64,000 nucleotides of DNA from Ornithinibacillus californiensis (GCF_001038485.1 NZ_LDUE01000005.1:1-64000); one strand, 5' to 3'. Positions 1-7,091 are shown, counted from the stretch's first letter. A program made the numbers and translations. Notes: generated from the letters alone by a model not told the origin.

Positions 1-262
1 ATTATTAGAAGGGCTGTAAACATCATTTGGCGAGGGGTTAGAGGATGAAATGAAGTTAAGGGAGCCTTTTAACATCATTTCCGCTTGAAATTAGTGCTGA
101 AATGATTATTAGAAGGGCTGTAAACATCATTTCACGTGGAGTCAAAGGATGAAATGAAGTTAAGAAGGGTTATTAACATCATTCTGCTACGAATTTGAAT
201 ATGAAATGATTTTAAGAAAAGCTATTAATATCACTTTAACAAAAGATTGAGTATGAAATGAA
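1..262. repeat. 52-bp tandem array of hairpin repeats
   Basis: AACATCATTT-like segments begin at 19, 71, 123, 175 and 227, and GAAATGA begins at 47, 99, 151, 203 and 255, so both recur every 52 bases exactly. Each GAAATGA arm with the next ATCATTT arm forms an imperfect palindrome (GAAATGATGTTAA, about 8 bases, TTAACATCATTTC) at 47-80, 99-132, 151-184 and 203-236. The inner segment resembling TTAAGAAGGGCTATTAA is conserved, while the roughly 18-base segments between hairpins vary. The array runs off the left edge and decays after 262. No gene is visible in 1-322. Confidence 0.9.
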
Positions 263-322
263 TATAAGATGCCTCTACTTATATGGAATTGTGTTAATAT
301 TTAATTAAATGGGGTGCCTATC

Positions 323-523
323 ATGTTAGTACTCGGTATACTATTAGCTGCAGTTGGCTTGATGATGATTTTAAAACCTGGATGGATCTGGTTAATCACA
401 GAGAGCTAGAAGTCTAATGATGGAACGGAACCTTCTGATTTATATATTTGGTCAACTCGTTTTGGTGGTGTCATGTGTACTATTGTTGGCCTTGCATCCT
501 TTATAGTTAGTTTCATCGATTAG
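323..523 (+). pseudogene. DUF6199-type small membrane protein with in-frame TAG
   Basis: An ATG after GGGGTGCC opens a frame that reads through one TAG at codon 29 (407-409) and continues in the same frame to a TAG at 521-523, 66 codons in all. The conceptual product is a hydrophobic N-terminal helix, an ITES motif, the stop, then KSNDGTEPSDLYIWSTRFGG and a second membrane helix. This matches the DUF6199 family as I remember it, where the stop position is normally Trp (ITESWKS), so TGG to TAG is the simplest change. Either a recent nonsense mutation or a readthrough codon. Function of the family is unknown. Confidence 0.7.
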
Positions 524-539
524 AATTGTGGGGGATAAA

Positions 540-716
540 ATGGAGAGGTTCATATTTTTATTTGGTATACTCGTGTTTTTCTTTAGCTTTATATTTTTTG
601 TCATGAATTTCATAGGTGATTATGACGGAGTTGCTATGGTTATATCTGTATTCGCTATGTTAAATGCCAGCATCGCTATAGGTGTTTCGGAAATATTAAC
701 TAGAGTAAAAAATTAA
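540..716 (+). CDS. small two-helix membrane protein, unknown function
   Basis: This encodes 58 residues. I use the ATG at 540 because GGGGG at 530-534 lies six bases upstream; an in-frame GTG at 528 has no ribosome-binding site. The product is two hydrophobic helices (about residues 4-25 and 31-50) with a short basic tail. It follows the broken DUF6199-type gene by 16 bases and is probably cotranscribed with it. A strong terminator at 727-762 closes the unit. I do not recognise a family. Confidence 0.6.
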   Translation: MERFIFLFGILVFFFSFIFFVMNFIGDYDGVAMVISVFAMLNASIAIGVSEILTRVKN

Positions 717-726
717 ATGAACGAAC

Positions 727-762
727 AAAAAAAGCTTTGAGGGCAACTACTCAAAGCTTTTC
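727..762. terminator. bidirectional terminator
   Basis: An 11-bp perfect stem (AAAGCTTTGAG at 731-741, CTCAAAGCTTT at 750-760) is flanked by A7 on the left and a short T run on the right. It can end the plus-strand unit at 716 and the minus-strand gene ending at 789. Confidence 0.85.
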
Positions 763-788
763 TACAAAGGAGAGATGTAGCAATTAAG

Positions 789-953
789 TTATCGGTTGGT
801 AATTCTATTCACTAAGCTCTGTATTACTTGTTGTACTGTAGAGGTATTTCGGATGGAATGCATCTCGGATCGAAATGCATTCATATTTTGATTGAAATTG
901 TTTCCTGCTGAACGCATTAATTGCTGCAATTGACATCGTAAATCTTGAAACAT
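789..953 (-). CDS. 54-residue small protein, unknown function
   Basis: A minus-strand frame starts at ATG 953, seven bases behind a perfect AGGAGG, and encodes a hydrophilic 54-residue protein rich in Gln, Asn and Ser (starts MFQDLRCQLQQ). It ends just before a good minus-strand terminator. The Shine-Dalgarno sits in the right arm of a 12-bp perfect inverted repeat (958-969 with 984-995), so translation could be gated by RNA structure. It lies downstream of the 1059-1607 gene on the same strand. No family recognised; the sspP neighbourhood makes a sporulation role possible but unproven. Confidence 0.6.
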   Translation of the reverse strand: MFQDLRCQLQQLMRSAGNNFNQNMNAFRSEMHSIRNTSTVQQVIQSLVNRITNR

Positions 954-957
954 ATTT

Positions 958-995
958 CTACCTCCTTTCTATTAGCATCTTATGAAAGGAGGTAG
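958..995 (-). promoter_or_regulatory. SD-sequestering hairpin
   Basis: CTACCTCCTTTC (958-969) and GAAAGGAGGTAG (984-995) are perfect reverse complements around a 14-base loop. In the minus-strand transcript the anti-SD arm comes first and the AGGAGG of the 54-residue gene is fully paired. No T run follows, so this is not a simple terminator. Confidence 0.6.
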
Positions 996-1058
996 AGGGT
1001 GCTTTGTATGTTTTCCTCACTTCTATTAAAAATGGTAGATAAAATAGGCTTCATGGCA

Positions 1059-1607
1059 TTATTTATTATTATCCGGGTTAAGCATTTTTGACATCATTTC
1101 TGTCATTTCTGCCATTTTCTTCTCGTCACTCATCATCTCCTGCATCATATCCATAGCAGTTTTCTTCATTTCTGGATTGTTCATCATATTTTGTAGCAAT
1201 TCTGATGAGTTGCCATCTCCTCCTAGGTTCTTTAACAGGTCTGAAAGATTTTGGTTATTTGACATTGGATTCACCACCTCTTTATAGGGTAATTTTTTCA
1301 TTACCTTTTTCGCGCCATTCATAACGTTTTGGGCATATTTTTTTCCATCCTCGGTCTGTAGTACTTGAAGTAATCCCTGAAAGCGATCCAATGATTCCGT
1401 ATTTAAATTCCTGCTACGCCATTCTTTTCTTAACTGTTCGATGAAGTTTTCTAATTGTGGATTGTTAGTTGAGCGACTTTGAATTGAAAAGTTAGTAGGA
1501 AGGATTGGCATTCGATTGTGTCTCACAGTAGAGGATGGATTTCTTTGGTTTGATTTAGCTTCTCGGTATTTTCCAGCACCAGTACGTTTAAAGGTTGCAT
1601 TAGTCAT
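1059..1607 (-). CDS. hypothetical protein with Met-rich C-terminus
   Basis: This encodes 182 residues from ATG 1607, behind AAAGGTGGTGAT. The N-terminal 50 residues are basic and low-complexity; residues about 50-100 look like an amphipathic helical region; the last 45 residues are unusually Met-rich (LLQNMMNNPEMKK, MMQEMMSDEKKMAEM). There is no signal peptide or membrane segment. I do not recognise a family. Between small genes and near sspP and cotD it may be a spore-associated protein, which is inference only. It may be cotranscribed with the 54-residue gene downstream. Confidence 0.65.
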   Translation of the reverse strand: MTNATFKRTGAGKYREAKSNQRNPSSTVRHNRMPILPTNFSIQSRSTNNPQLENFIEQLRKEWRSRNLNTESLDRFQGLLQVLQTEDGKKYAQNVMNGAKKVMKKLPYKEVVNPMSNNQNLSDLLKNLGGDGNSSELLQNMMNNPEMKKTAMDMMQEMMSDEKKMAEMTEMMSKMLNPDNNK

Positions 1608-1820
1608 TTTATCACCACCTTTACAAAATTCCTTACGCTACATACGTACGCAAGGAAGAATCACTCGGGAAGTGTGGGAGTCTATTTTTTTAATAGAAAA
1701 TATATGCTTGCCTACTAGAAGTAGTGTTAATAGGTTATTAATCCTGTTTGATTTAACCATTTTTCGGTAGAGGGGTTACTTCGTCCAAACTAAAGTGCTA
1801 GAAGTACATAGTTTATTAAT

Positions 1821-1832
1821 GTGAGGCCTCAC
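1821..1832. promoter_or_regulatory. 12-bp perfect palindrome upstream of tiny gene
   Basis: GTGAGGCCTCAC is a perfect palindrome 26 bases before the 29-codon gene. It could be an operator; nothing else supports that. Confidence 0.3.
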
Positions 1833-1858
1833 AGTAAAGGTTTGGGAGGTGTTAATAG

Positions 1859-1948
1859 ATGTTAGCAGCATTAGTGTTACTATTCGTTTGGTTCGTAATC
1901 TTTACACCAATTATCTTGTTAATTGCGGTTCTTGCAGCTTTAACTTAA
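1859..1948 (+). CDS. 29-residue hydrophobic miniprotein
   Basis: ATG 1859 follows a good GGGAGGTG ribosome-binding site by six bases and opens a 29-codon frame that is almost entirely hydrophobic, with a central PII segment (VIFTPIILLIAVL). It would form a single membrane helix. A hairpin at 1997-2034 follows. Its size and sporulation-gene surroundings recall small sporulation membrane peptides of the SpoVM/YjcZ kind, but it lacks their signatures, so this is only a resemblance. Confidence 0.55.
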   Translation: MLAALVLLFVWFVIFTPIILLIAVLAALT

Positions 1949-1996
1949 TAAATAGCGTGTAGCAAGTCCATCCATTAAAATCTCTTCCATTATGAA

Positions 1997-2034
1997 AAGG
2001 TAGTAGTTTCTTGCCAGAAGCTACTACCTTATTT
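1997..2034 (+). terminator. terminator-like hairpin
   Basis: A 15-bp stem with one mismatch (1997-2011 with 2016-2030) and a four-base loop; the T run after it is weak (ATTTAAT). Confidence 0.6.
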
Positions 2035-2055
2035 AATAGATGTATAAATTCTAAT

Positions 2056-2091
2056 CTCCTCCCAAAACTAACTACATATGGAAAGGAGGAG
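2056..2091 (+). promoter_or_regulatory. anti-SD/SD inverted repeat before sspP
   Basis: CTCCTCC (2056-2062) is complementary to GGAGGAG (2085-2091), the Shine-Dalgarno of sspP. The 7-bp stem with a 22-base loop could hide the ribosome-binding site. Confidence 0.45.
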
Positions 2092-2095
2092 TAGC

Positions 2096-2248
2096 ATGAG
2101 TCCAAGACCAAAAGGACCAAAACAACAAGAGCAACCAAATCTTCCAAAAGCACCAGAAATGCCATATGGAGAAGGATTAGACGGATCAAAAAAGGTGAAA
2201 CAACGAAATCACTCCCGTCAAAAACGCAACCCGCATCATGATATGTAA
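2096..2248 (+). CDS. sspP: small acid-soluble spore protein P
   Basis: A 50-residue hydrophilic protein from ATG 2096, behind AGGAGGAG. The C-terminal half, GSKKVKQRNHSRQKRNPHHDM, matches SspP (CotL) of Bacillus subtilis in both pattern and ending (GSKKVKNRNHTRQKH..SSHDM). SspP is a minor spore-core SASP made late in sporulation in the forespore. The N-terminal half is Pro/Lys/Gln-rich and variable, as expected. A terminator follows directly. The usual partner sspO is not visible upstream. Confidence 0.88.
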   Translation: MSPRPKGPKQQEQPNLPKAPEMPYGEGLDGSKKVKQRNHSRQKRNPHHDM

Positions 2249-2255
2249 CACGCTT

Positions 2256-2282
2256 AAAGACAGTCTTCGGGCTGTCTTTTCT
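2256..2282 (+). terminator. terminator of sspP
   Basis: AAAGACAG (2256-2263) pairs with CTGTCTTT (2272-2279) around TCTTCGGG, followed by a T run. Confidence 0.85.
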
Positions 2283-2361
2283 TATGAAAAAATTGATTAT
2301 ATGGATAGGTTAACCTATTATAAAAAATATACGAACAAATGGAAAAAATGGGGGAAATACG

Positions 2362-3144
2362 ATGCAAATAAAAGATCCATGGTTTACGGTGCAGGAAATT
2401 GATTCTACAACCTATGCAATAAGCGAATACGGCCATTGGGAGAAAGTACATTCATTTTTACTTATTGGTAAGGAAAAAGCTGCGTTAATTGATACAGGAC
2501 TTGGAATTGATAACATGAAGCGGATTACTGATCAACTAACGGACTTACCGATTATTGTGATTACTACTCACGTTCATGCAGACCATATTGGTAGTCATGG
2601 CGAGTACGAAACGATTTTGGTGCATGAGGCAGAAGAGGATTGGTTAGTGAATGGAATAAAAGGGCTGACGGTGGAACAAATTCGAAAAGAGATGTGTCGA
2701 GACATCACAAAGCCGACTCCTGAAAACTTTAATCCAGATACCTATACGCCTTTTACCGGTAAACCAACGGCACTAGTATCAGATGGGGATTTGATTGACT
2801 TAGGAGATCGTTTACTTTCTATTTTCCACACACCAGGTCACTCGCCTGGACATATTAGCGTATTGGATAACGACAGAGAATATTTGTTTACAGGAGATTT
2901 ACTTTATACCGATACTCCAATTTATGCTTTTTACCCGACGACAGATCCGGTGGCATTAGTGGATTCATTAGAGCGTATTTCATATTTACAAGTACAACGA
3001 GTTTTCGGGGCACATAACACATTAGGACTTGATCCGAGTATATTATGGGAAGTCCAAGATGCGGTTTATGAACTACGTAGAAAAGATGTTGTAAGACATG
3101 GGACAGGCTTACATACGTTTAAGAACATTAGCATTAAGTTTTAG
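2362..3144 (+). CDS. MBL-fold metallo-hydrolase
   Basis: A 260-residue cytoplasmic enzyme of the metallo-beta-lactamase superfamily. The metal site is visible as THVHADH (His70, His72, Asp74, His75), with further ligands expected in HTPGHSPGH and GDLLYTD and the C-terminal GAHN. The length and the single HxHxDH motif fit the glyoxalase II/RNase Z-like hydrolase branch; the substrate cannot be told. The ATG at 2362 follows GGGGGAAAT. The next gene starts 11 bases after its stop, suggesting an operon with the DUF4269 gene. Confidence 0.85.
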   Translation: MQIKDPWFTVQEIDSTTYAISEYGHWEKVHSFLLIGKEKAALIDTGLGIDNMKRITDQLTDLPIIVITTHVHADHIGSHGEYETILVHEAEEDWLVNGIKGLTVEQIRKEMCRDITKPTPENFNPDTYTPFTGKPTALVSDGDLIDLGDRLLSIFHTPGHSPGHISVLDNDREYLFTGDLLYTDTPIYAFYPTTDPVALVDSLERISYLQVQRVFGAHNTLGLDPSILWEVQDAVYELRRKDVVRHGTGLHTFKNISIKF

Positions 3145-3155
3145 GGGGGAGCTTG

Positions 3156-3689
3156 TTGTTTGATTCATTAAGGGTACTTAAGGATGGTACGGAGAAACAA
3201 CAAAGAGCTTACAAAGCGATTCATCAATTGAATATAATGAATGATTTAGCTGACTTCAATCCAATCGTATGTGGCACGATACCAATAGGGATTGGTGTGG
3301 ATCAGTCCGATTTGGATATCATTATGGAAGTTTATGATGGTGAAAACTTTAAGAGGAGGATTTATCAGCTTTATCATAGTCAAACTGGCTTTCGATTAAA
3401 AGATAGCTTTATTAGAGGGAAAAAGGTAGTTAAAGCTAATTTTCAATTCAATGGTTTTGAATTTGAATTGTTTGGTCAAGCGCAAGCGGTACCTGAGCAA
3501 AATGCATATGTACATATGGTTATCGAGTTTGAGCTATTAAAGAAATATCCAACTATTAGGGAAAAGATTATACGGTTAAAGCAGCAAGGGGTTAAAACTG
3601 AGCCAGCGTTTTGTCAGGTGCTTGGCATATCATGTGACGACCCCTATGAAGATTTATTAGTTTATGGTCGAGAATTGTTAGGAGATTAG
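3156..3689 (+). CDS. DUF4269 nucleotidyltransferase-fold protein
   Basis: About 177 residues starting at TTG 3156 (a second TTG at 3153 is too close to the GGGGGGA ribosome-binding site). The pattern CGTIPIGIGVDQSDLDI resembles a minimal nucleotidyltransferase active site (G..xxG..SDLDI), followed by FGQAQAVPEQNAYVHMVIE, both typical of DUF4269 in Bacillaceae. The family's reaction is not established. Probably cotranscribed with the upstream hydrolase. Confidence 0.8.
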   Translation: MFDSLRVLKDGTEKQQRAYKAIHQLNIMNDLADFNPIVCGTIPIGIGVDQSDLDIIMEVYDGENFKRRIYQLYHSQTGFRLKDSFIRGKKVVKANFQFNGFEFELFGQAQAVPEQNAYVHMVIEFELLKKYPTIREKIIRLKQQGVKTEPAFCQVLGISCDDPYEDLLVYGRELLGD

Positions 3690-3731
3690 CATGGGGCGTT
3701 AGCTAAAAGCTAAGGATGAGAGGTGTGACTA

Positions 3732-4255
3732 ATGAGATTAGGATTGAAAAGAGATGAAGTGAAATTAGAAGCACATACCGAAGAATGGAAGGAAGAATTT
3801 CTTAGTATCAAACAAGAAATTCTGAACGCAACTCCGATCAATGAAGGTCGAATTGAACATATCGGTAGCACAGCCATTATAGGAATTGTTGCCAAACCAA
3901 TATTGGATTTAGTTGTGGGTGTTAATGATATTGAGAATGTGGATGAAGCAATCTTCCATGGGCTTAAGGAAGTTGGATTTTTAAGACTTCGAGTGAAACG
4001 TCCAAATGAGATTGTTCTTGCTAAGTTTACGGATGAACGTATGAAGAAAAAACGCACTATATTCATCTCGTAGAATTTGAAAAAGAACTCTGGAAGGATT
4101 TAATATTCTTTAGAGATTACTTAAATGCCAATGAAACAGCAAGGGAACAATACAACGAATTAAAACTGAAATTCTTGGAAGAAAAAGATGGTGGAATCAA
4201 GGACTATACAGATTATAAGGAACAATTTGTAAAAAGTATTTTTGCGAAAAGATAA
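3732..4255 (+). pseudogene. GrpB-family (UPF0157) protein, frameshifted
   Basis: The ATG frame at 3732 gives GRIEHIGSTAI.GIVAKPILDLVVGV, the classic GrpB/UPF0157 nucleotidyltransferase-like motif, but stops at 4071-4073 after 113 residues. The rest of the domain continues in another frame from about 4061 (IHLVEFEKELWKDLIFFRDYL through KEQFVKSIFAKR) to TAA 4253-4255. A one-base deletion near 4058-4061, just before the family's H-x-H region, explains it. The ribosome-binding site is intact, so this is either a recent pseudogene or a sequencing error. Confidence 0.85.
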
Positions 4256-4264
4256 TTAGAAAAC

Positions 4265-4574
4265 AGAGGCTGTGACACAAGTTAAACAAAGGTTTCTAAG
4301 ACGAACAATGCACTAAATTAGCCCCGGAAATATACGGAGACTCCTGCGGGAGGAAAGGCATCGGTGAGACCCCGTAATGCACCTGCGTCTGCTAGTAACG
4401 CTACGAAGAAGGATTCCTCGGTGCAAGGCAGCAAAGAAGCCTATTCAAGTAGTAGCCTGGCTCACCAGCCGCCCGCGGAAAGCGCAGTATATTTCCGGGG
4501 CGAGGTATATGCGCTAAATATCACTGTTCGGATTTATCTTTGTAATGAACGCTTATGTCCCAGCTTCTTTTTAA
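4265..4574. repeat. large structured intergenic repeat, copy 1
   Basis: A long imperfect palindrome: outer arms AGAGGCTGTGACA (4265) and TGTCCCAGCTTCT (4556), then CGAACA with TGTTCG, then a perfect 15-bp pair GCCCCGGAAATATAC (4321-4335) with its complement (4487-4501), then CTGCGGGAGG with CCGCCCGCGG, then GGTGAG with CTCACC. A T run follows the right arm. Copy 2 is at 60341-60583 in the same orientation; copy 1 has an expanded apex (about 4373-4458). This repeat type is common between genes in Bacillaceae. It fills most of the gap 4256-4713. Confidence 0.88.
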
Positions 4575-4619
4575 TACATTAAATCAATATTGGTCCGAGT
4601 TATCCCTCCGCCTTAAGTC

Positions 4620-4646
4620 TGAAACTTTTTCGAACTGAGGGCCGTA
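4620..4646 (+). promoter_or_regulatory. candidate ECF-sigma promoter
   Basis: TGAAAC (4620-4625), then a T-rich spacer of 17 bases beginning TTTTTC, then CGTA (4643-4646). This matches the Bacillus ECF (SigW/SigM/SigX type) promoter pattern and lies about 68 bases before the ABC transporter start. The spacer is one base longer than the usual SigW spacing. Confidence 0.6.
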
Positions 4647-4713
4647 GTAGGTACTATTACATTCGTTTACACTGAATATAGAAAATAAGTAAATAAAGAG
4701 GGGATGAGAGAAG

Positions 4714-5697
4714 ATGCAACCGATAGTTGAAGTGAAGAACTTAAAAAAGTCTTACAAAAAACGAAAGACCAAAGAGTACATAACAGCTGTAAATGACATA
4801 TCGTTTACCGTAAATAAAGGAGAGATCCTTGGTCTACTTGGTCCAAACGGTGCTGGGAAAACAACGACTATTAAAATGATTTGCGGCCTGGTAAAACCAG
4901 ATAGTGGTTCGATTTCGATTAATGGGATTGATAATCAGAGTAAAAGACTCCAAGCACAGGAGCATATTAGTGCTGTTTTGGAAGGAAATAGAAATTTATA
5001 TTGGCGTTTAACGGTTCGTGAAAATTTGGAGTATTTTGCCGGGAATCGTGGAAAGTCTCGTAAAGAAGTTTCCACACAGATTGATGATTTGTTAGAGCAA
5101 TTTAACCTAAAGAATAAAGAAAAAGAAATGGTTAATCGTCTTTCGAGAGGAATGCAGCAAAAGTTAGCAATAGCGGTCGCTCTCCTTGCCGGTAGTGAGG
5201 TTATTTTGCTAGATGAACCAACACTAGGGTTGGATATTGAAACTGGCTATGAGGTACGTGAATTGCTTCGGGAAATAGTGCGAACACAAAAGAAAACAAT
5301 CATTATTACCTCACACGATATGGATGTTATCCAGGATTTGTGTGAACGTACAGTGATTATTAATAGTGGAAAAATAGTTACGAATGATTATGTAGAAAAT
5401 CTAATGAAATTGTTTGATGTGCGTGCGTATTCGATTAAGTTGGATGGCCATCTCAGTGAGGAGCAGCATCATCTTCTTCTAGAAAAATTCCCACAACTCG
5501 TGTACACCCCTGATACCTATCAATCGGTACTGGAAGTAGATCTAACACAGAGTCAAGAAATGTATGACCTATTTGATATTTTAAAATTAGAACAAATACC
5601 AGTCGATACCATTGATCGGAAGACAGTAAACTTTGAACAAGTGTTTATGAAGATTGTAAAGGGGGAAAGTGAAGATGCAATTCCTGAACGTGCTTAA
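4714..5697 (+). CDS. ABC transporter ATP-binding protein
   Basis: 327 residues with Walker A GPNGAGKT (43-50), Q-loop region near residue 88, signature LSRGMQQ (143-149) and Walker B VILLDEPT (163-170), followed by SHD. The roughly 100-residue C-terminal extension is typical of CcmA/DrrA/NatA-type exporters. It powers the membrane partner encoded directly downstream, whose start overlaps its end. Substrate unknown; an ECF-type promoter upstream would fit an envelope-stress or antimicrobial-export role, which is inference. Confidence 0.9.
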   Translation: MQPIVEVKNLKKSYKKRKTKEYITAVNDISFTVNKGEILGLLGPNGAGKTTTIKMICGLVKPDSGSISINGIDNQSKRLQAQEHISAVLEGNRNLYWRLTVRENLEYFAGNRGKSRKEVSTQIDDLLEQFNLKNKEKEMVNRLSRGMQQKLAIAVALLAGSEVILLDEPTLGLDIETGYEVRELLREIVRTQKKTIIITSHDMDVIQDLCERTVIINSGKIVTNDYVENLMKLFDVRAYSIKLDGHLSEEQHHLLLEKFPQLVYTPDTYQSVLEVDLTQSQEMYDLFDILKLEQIPVDTIDRKTVNFEQVFMKIVKGESEDAIPERA

Positions 5698-6448
5698 TGC
5701 GAATATCCGTAGAGAGTATATTTTATTAAAACGATATTTACCAAATACAATCGCAATGCTTATTACGTTTTACGTGCTATTTTTGGGAATGTTTTTCGGT
5801 ATTACGTTAATTGGTGACCCTAGTACACAAGATGCGAATATCCAATATGTGATTGTAAATTATATTTTTTGGTTTTTAGCAATGGTTGTCGTCAATGATA
5901 TTGGCTGGCAAATTACGAATGAAGCGACACAAGGGACGTTGGAGCAACTCGGTATGTCACCGATGGGGATTTGGAAAATCATGTTCTCTCGGTTGCTTTC
6001 AACGACATTAATAGAATTTGTTATTATTATTGGGTTATTGTATTTGAGTATGTTTACCGCTGGACAGTGGTTAAATGTAGACGTGTTATCCATTTTACCT
6101 GTATTAATCTTAACGCTGATAAGTATGTTTGGACTGGGGCTAATTATTGCTGGTTTTACAATGATTCTCAAACAAATTCAAGCTTTCTTACAGATTTTAC
6201 AATTTATATTGGCAGGGCTAACGTTTGTGCCTTTATCTGTTGCACCATTCTTAGCATTTTTCCCATTTGTTAAAGGAATTGATATGGTGAGAGAGATTAT
6301 GATTAATGGGGTAACAATAAGTGAATTTGCAATGGCAGATATCGCGATTTTAGTATTTAATGCCATCTTCTATTTTGGAATAGGATTATTTATTTTCTTA
6401 CGTTGTGAGCGGTTTGCAATGCAGAAAGGGTTACTGGCTCATTATTAA
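5675..6448 (+). CDS. ABC-2 type transporter permease
   Basis: 257 residues with about six membrane helices and the layout of ABC-2 export permeases. I start at ATG 5675, nine bases after GGGGG; a GTG at 5669 is too close. The gene overlaps the ATPase gene by 23 bases, consistent with translational coupling. The segment QITNEATQGTLEQLGMSPMG is the cytoplasmic coupling region typical of these permeases. A bulged hairpin terminator follows at once, closing a two-gene operon. Confidence 0.88.
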   Translation: MQFLNVLNANIRREYILLKRYLPNTIAMLITFYVLFLGMFFGITLIGDPSTQDANIQYVIVNYIFWFLAMVVVNDIGWQITNEATQGTLEQLGMSPMGIWKIMFSRLLSTTLIEFVIIIGLLYLSMFTAGQWLNVDVLSILPVLILTLISMFGLGLIIAGFTMILKQIQAFLQILQFILAGLTFVPLSVAPFLAFFPFVKGIDMVREIMINGVTISEFAMADIAILVFNAIFYFGIGLFIFLRCERFAMQKGLLAHY

Positions 6449-6453
6449 TACTT

Positions 6454-6492
6454 ACGGTGTATTCCTTGGAATGACACCGTTTGATATTTTTT
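6454..6492 (+). terminator. terminator of ABC operon
   Basis: ACGGTGTATTCC pairs with GGAATGACACCGT (one bulged base) around TT, followed by TTGATATTTTTT. Confidence 0.8.
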
Positions 6493-6542
6493 GAATCTTT
6501 TTTTAGTGTGTCTTCGTCTTATAGTATAGGGGGGAGTTTTTG

Positions 6543-7091
6543 ATGAAGGCTTTACGTATTTCGATGATTTTTATTCTGATTATTACATACATTCTACTTT
6601 TTCCAGTCCCTAGTGGTGCTTGTTCTTGTGTGGAACCACCTGCTGTGCAGGATGAACTAGACCGTTCCTCTGCAGTTTTTCGTGGGGAAGTGATGGAGAT
6701 CAAAGATGCTGATTATACGAAAAAAGTGCTCTTTCAAGTAAAGGAAATCTGGAAAGGGATTGAACAATCCCAAGTTATCCTGCTCACTGCAGAAAGTGGG
6801 GATTCATGTGGTTTTAATTTTAATGTGGGTCAAGAATATGTGGTCTATGCGACTGGAGAAGGAAGTTTTTCCACGAGCATATGTGACAGGACAGCTTCCG
6901 TCCAGTCGCTAAAAGTAGAAGAGGATTTAGAGGCACTTGGGCAAGGAGTGTCACCAGTTGAAATTGTAGACTTATCAAAAGAGATGAATAAATTACCAAT
7001 CGCACTTGAAGTTGGATTGTGGGTTATTGGTGGCATAGTTGCCTTAATTTCCATATTGGCATTTATTCAATTGAAGAAAAGGTTACCATAA
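6543..7091 (+). CDS. secreted TIMP/NTR-like protein with membrane tail
   Basis: 182 residues from ATG 6543 (GGGGGGAG upstream; an in-frame TTG at 6540 is less likely). A signal peptide (1-26) ends SGA before Cys27-Ser-Cys29. An N-terminal Cys-x-Cys on the mature protein, further Cys at GDSCGF and SICDR, and the V..G.V beta pattern are the hallmarks of the TIMP/netrin (NTR) fold. One helix (about 154-176) plus a KKRLP tail anchors the C-terminus. Alternatively Cys27 is lipidated. The protein at 51207-51806 has the same outline. Function unknown. Confidence 0.7.
   Translation: MKALRISMIFILIITYILLFPVPSGACSCVEPPAVQDELDRSSAVFRGEVMEIKDADYTKKVLFQVKEIWKGIEQSQVILLTAESGDSCGFNFNVGQEYVVYATGEGSFSTSICDRTASVQSLKVEEDLEALGQGVSPVEIVDLSKEMNKLPIALEVGLWVIGGIVALISILAFIQLKKRLP

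Noticed and set aside
1-262. CRISPR array
   Set aside because: The period is regular, but the variable segments are only about 18 bases, the repeat itself is degenerate and no cas gene is present.
1008-1090. Plus-strand small frame after GAAAGGAGGTAG
   Set aside because: The GGAGG belongs to the inverted repeat serving the minus-strand gene, spacing is poor and the frame overlaps the 182-residue gene.
4364-4582. Open frame across repeat copy 1
   Set aside because: It lies almost wholly within the structured repeat and has no ribosome-binding site.
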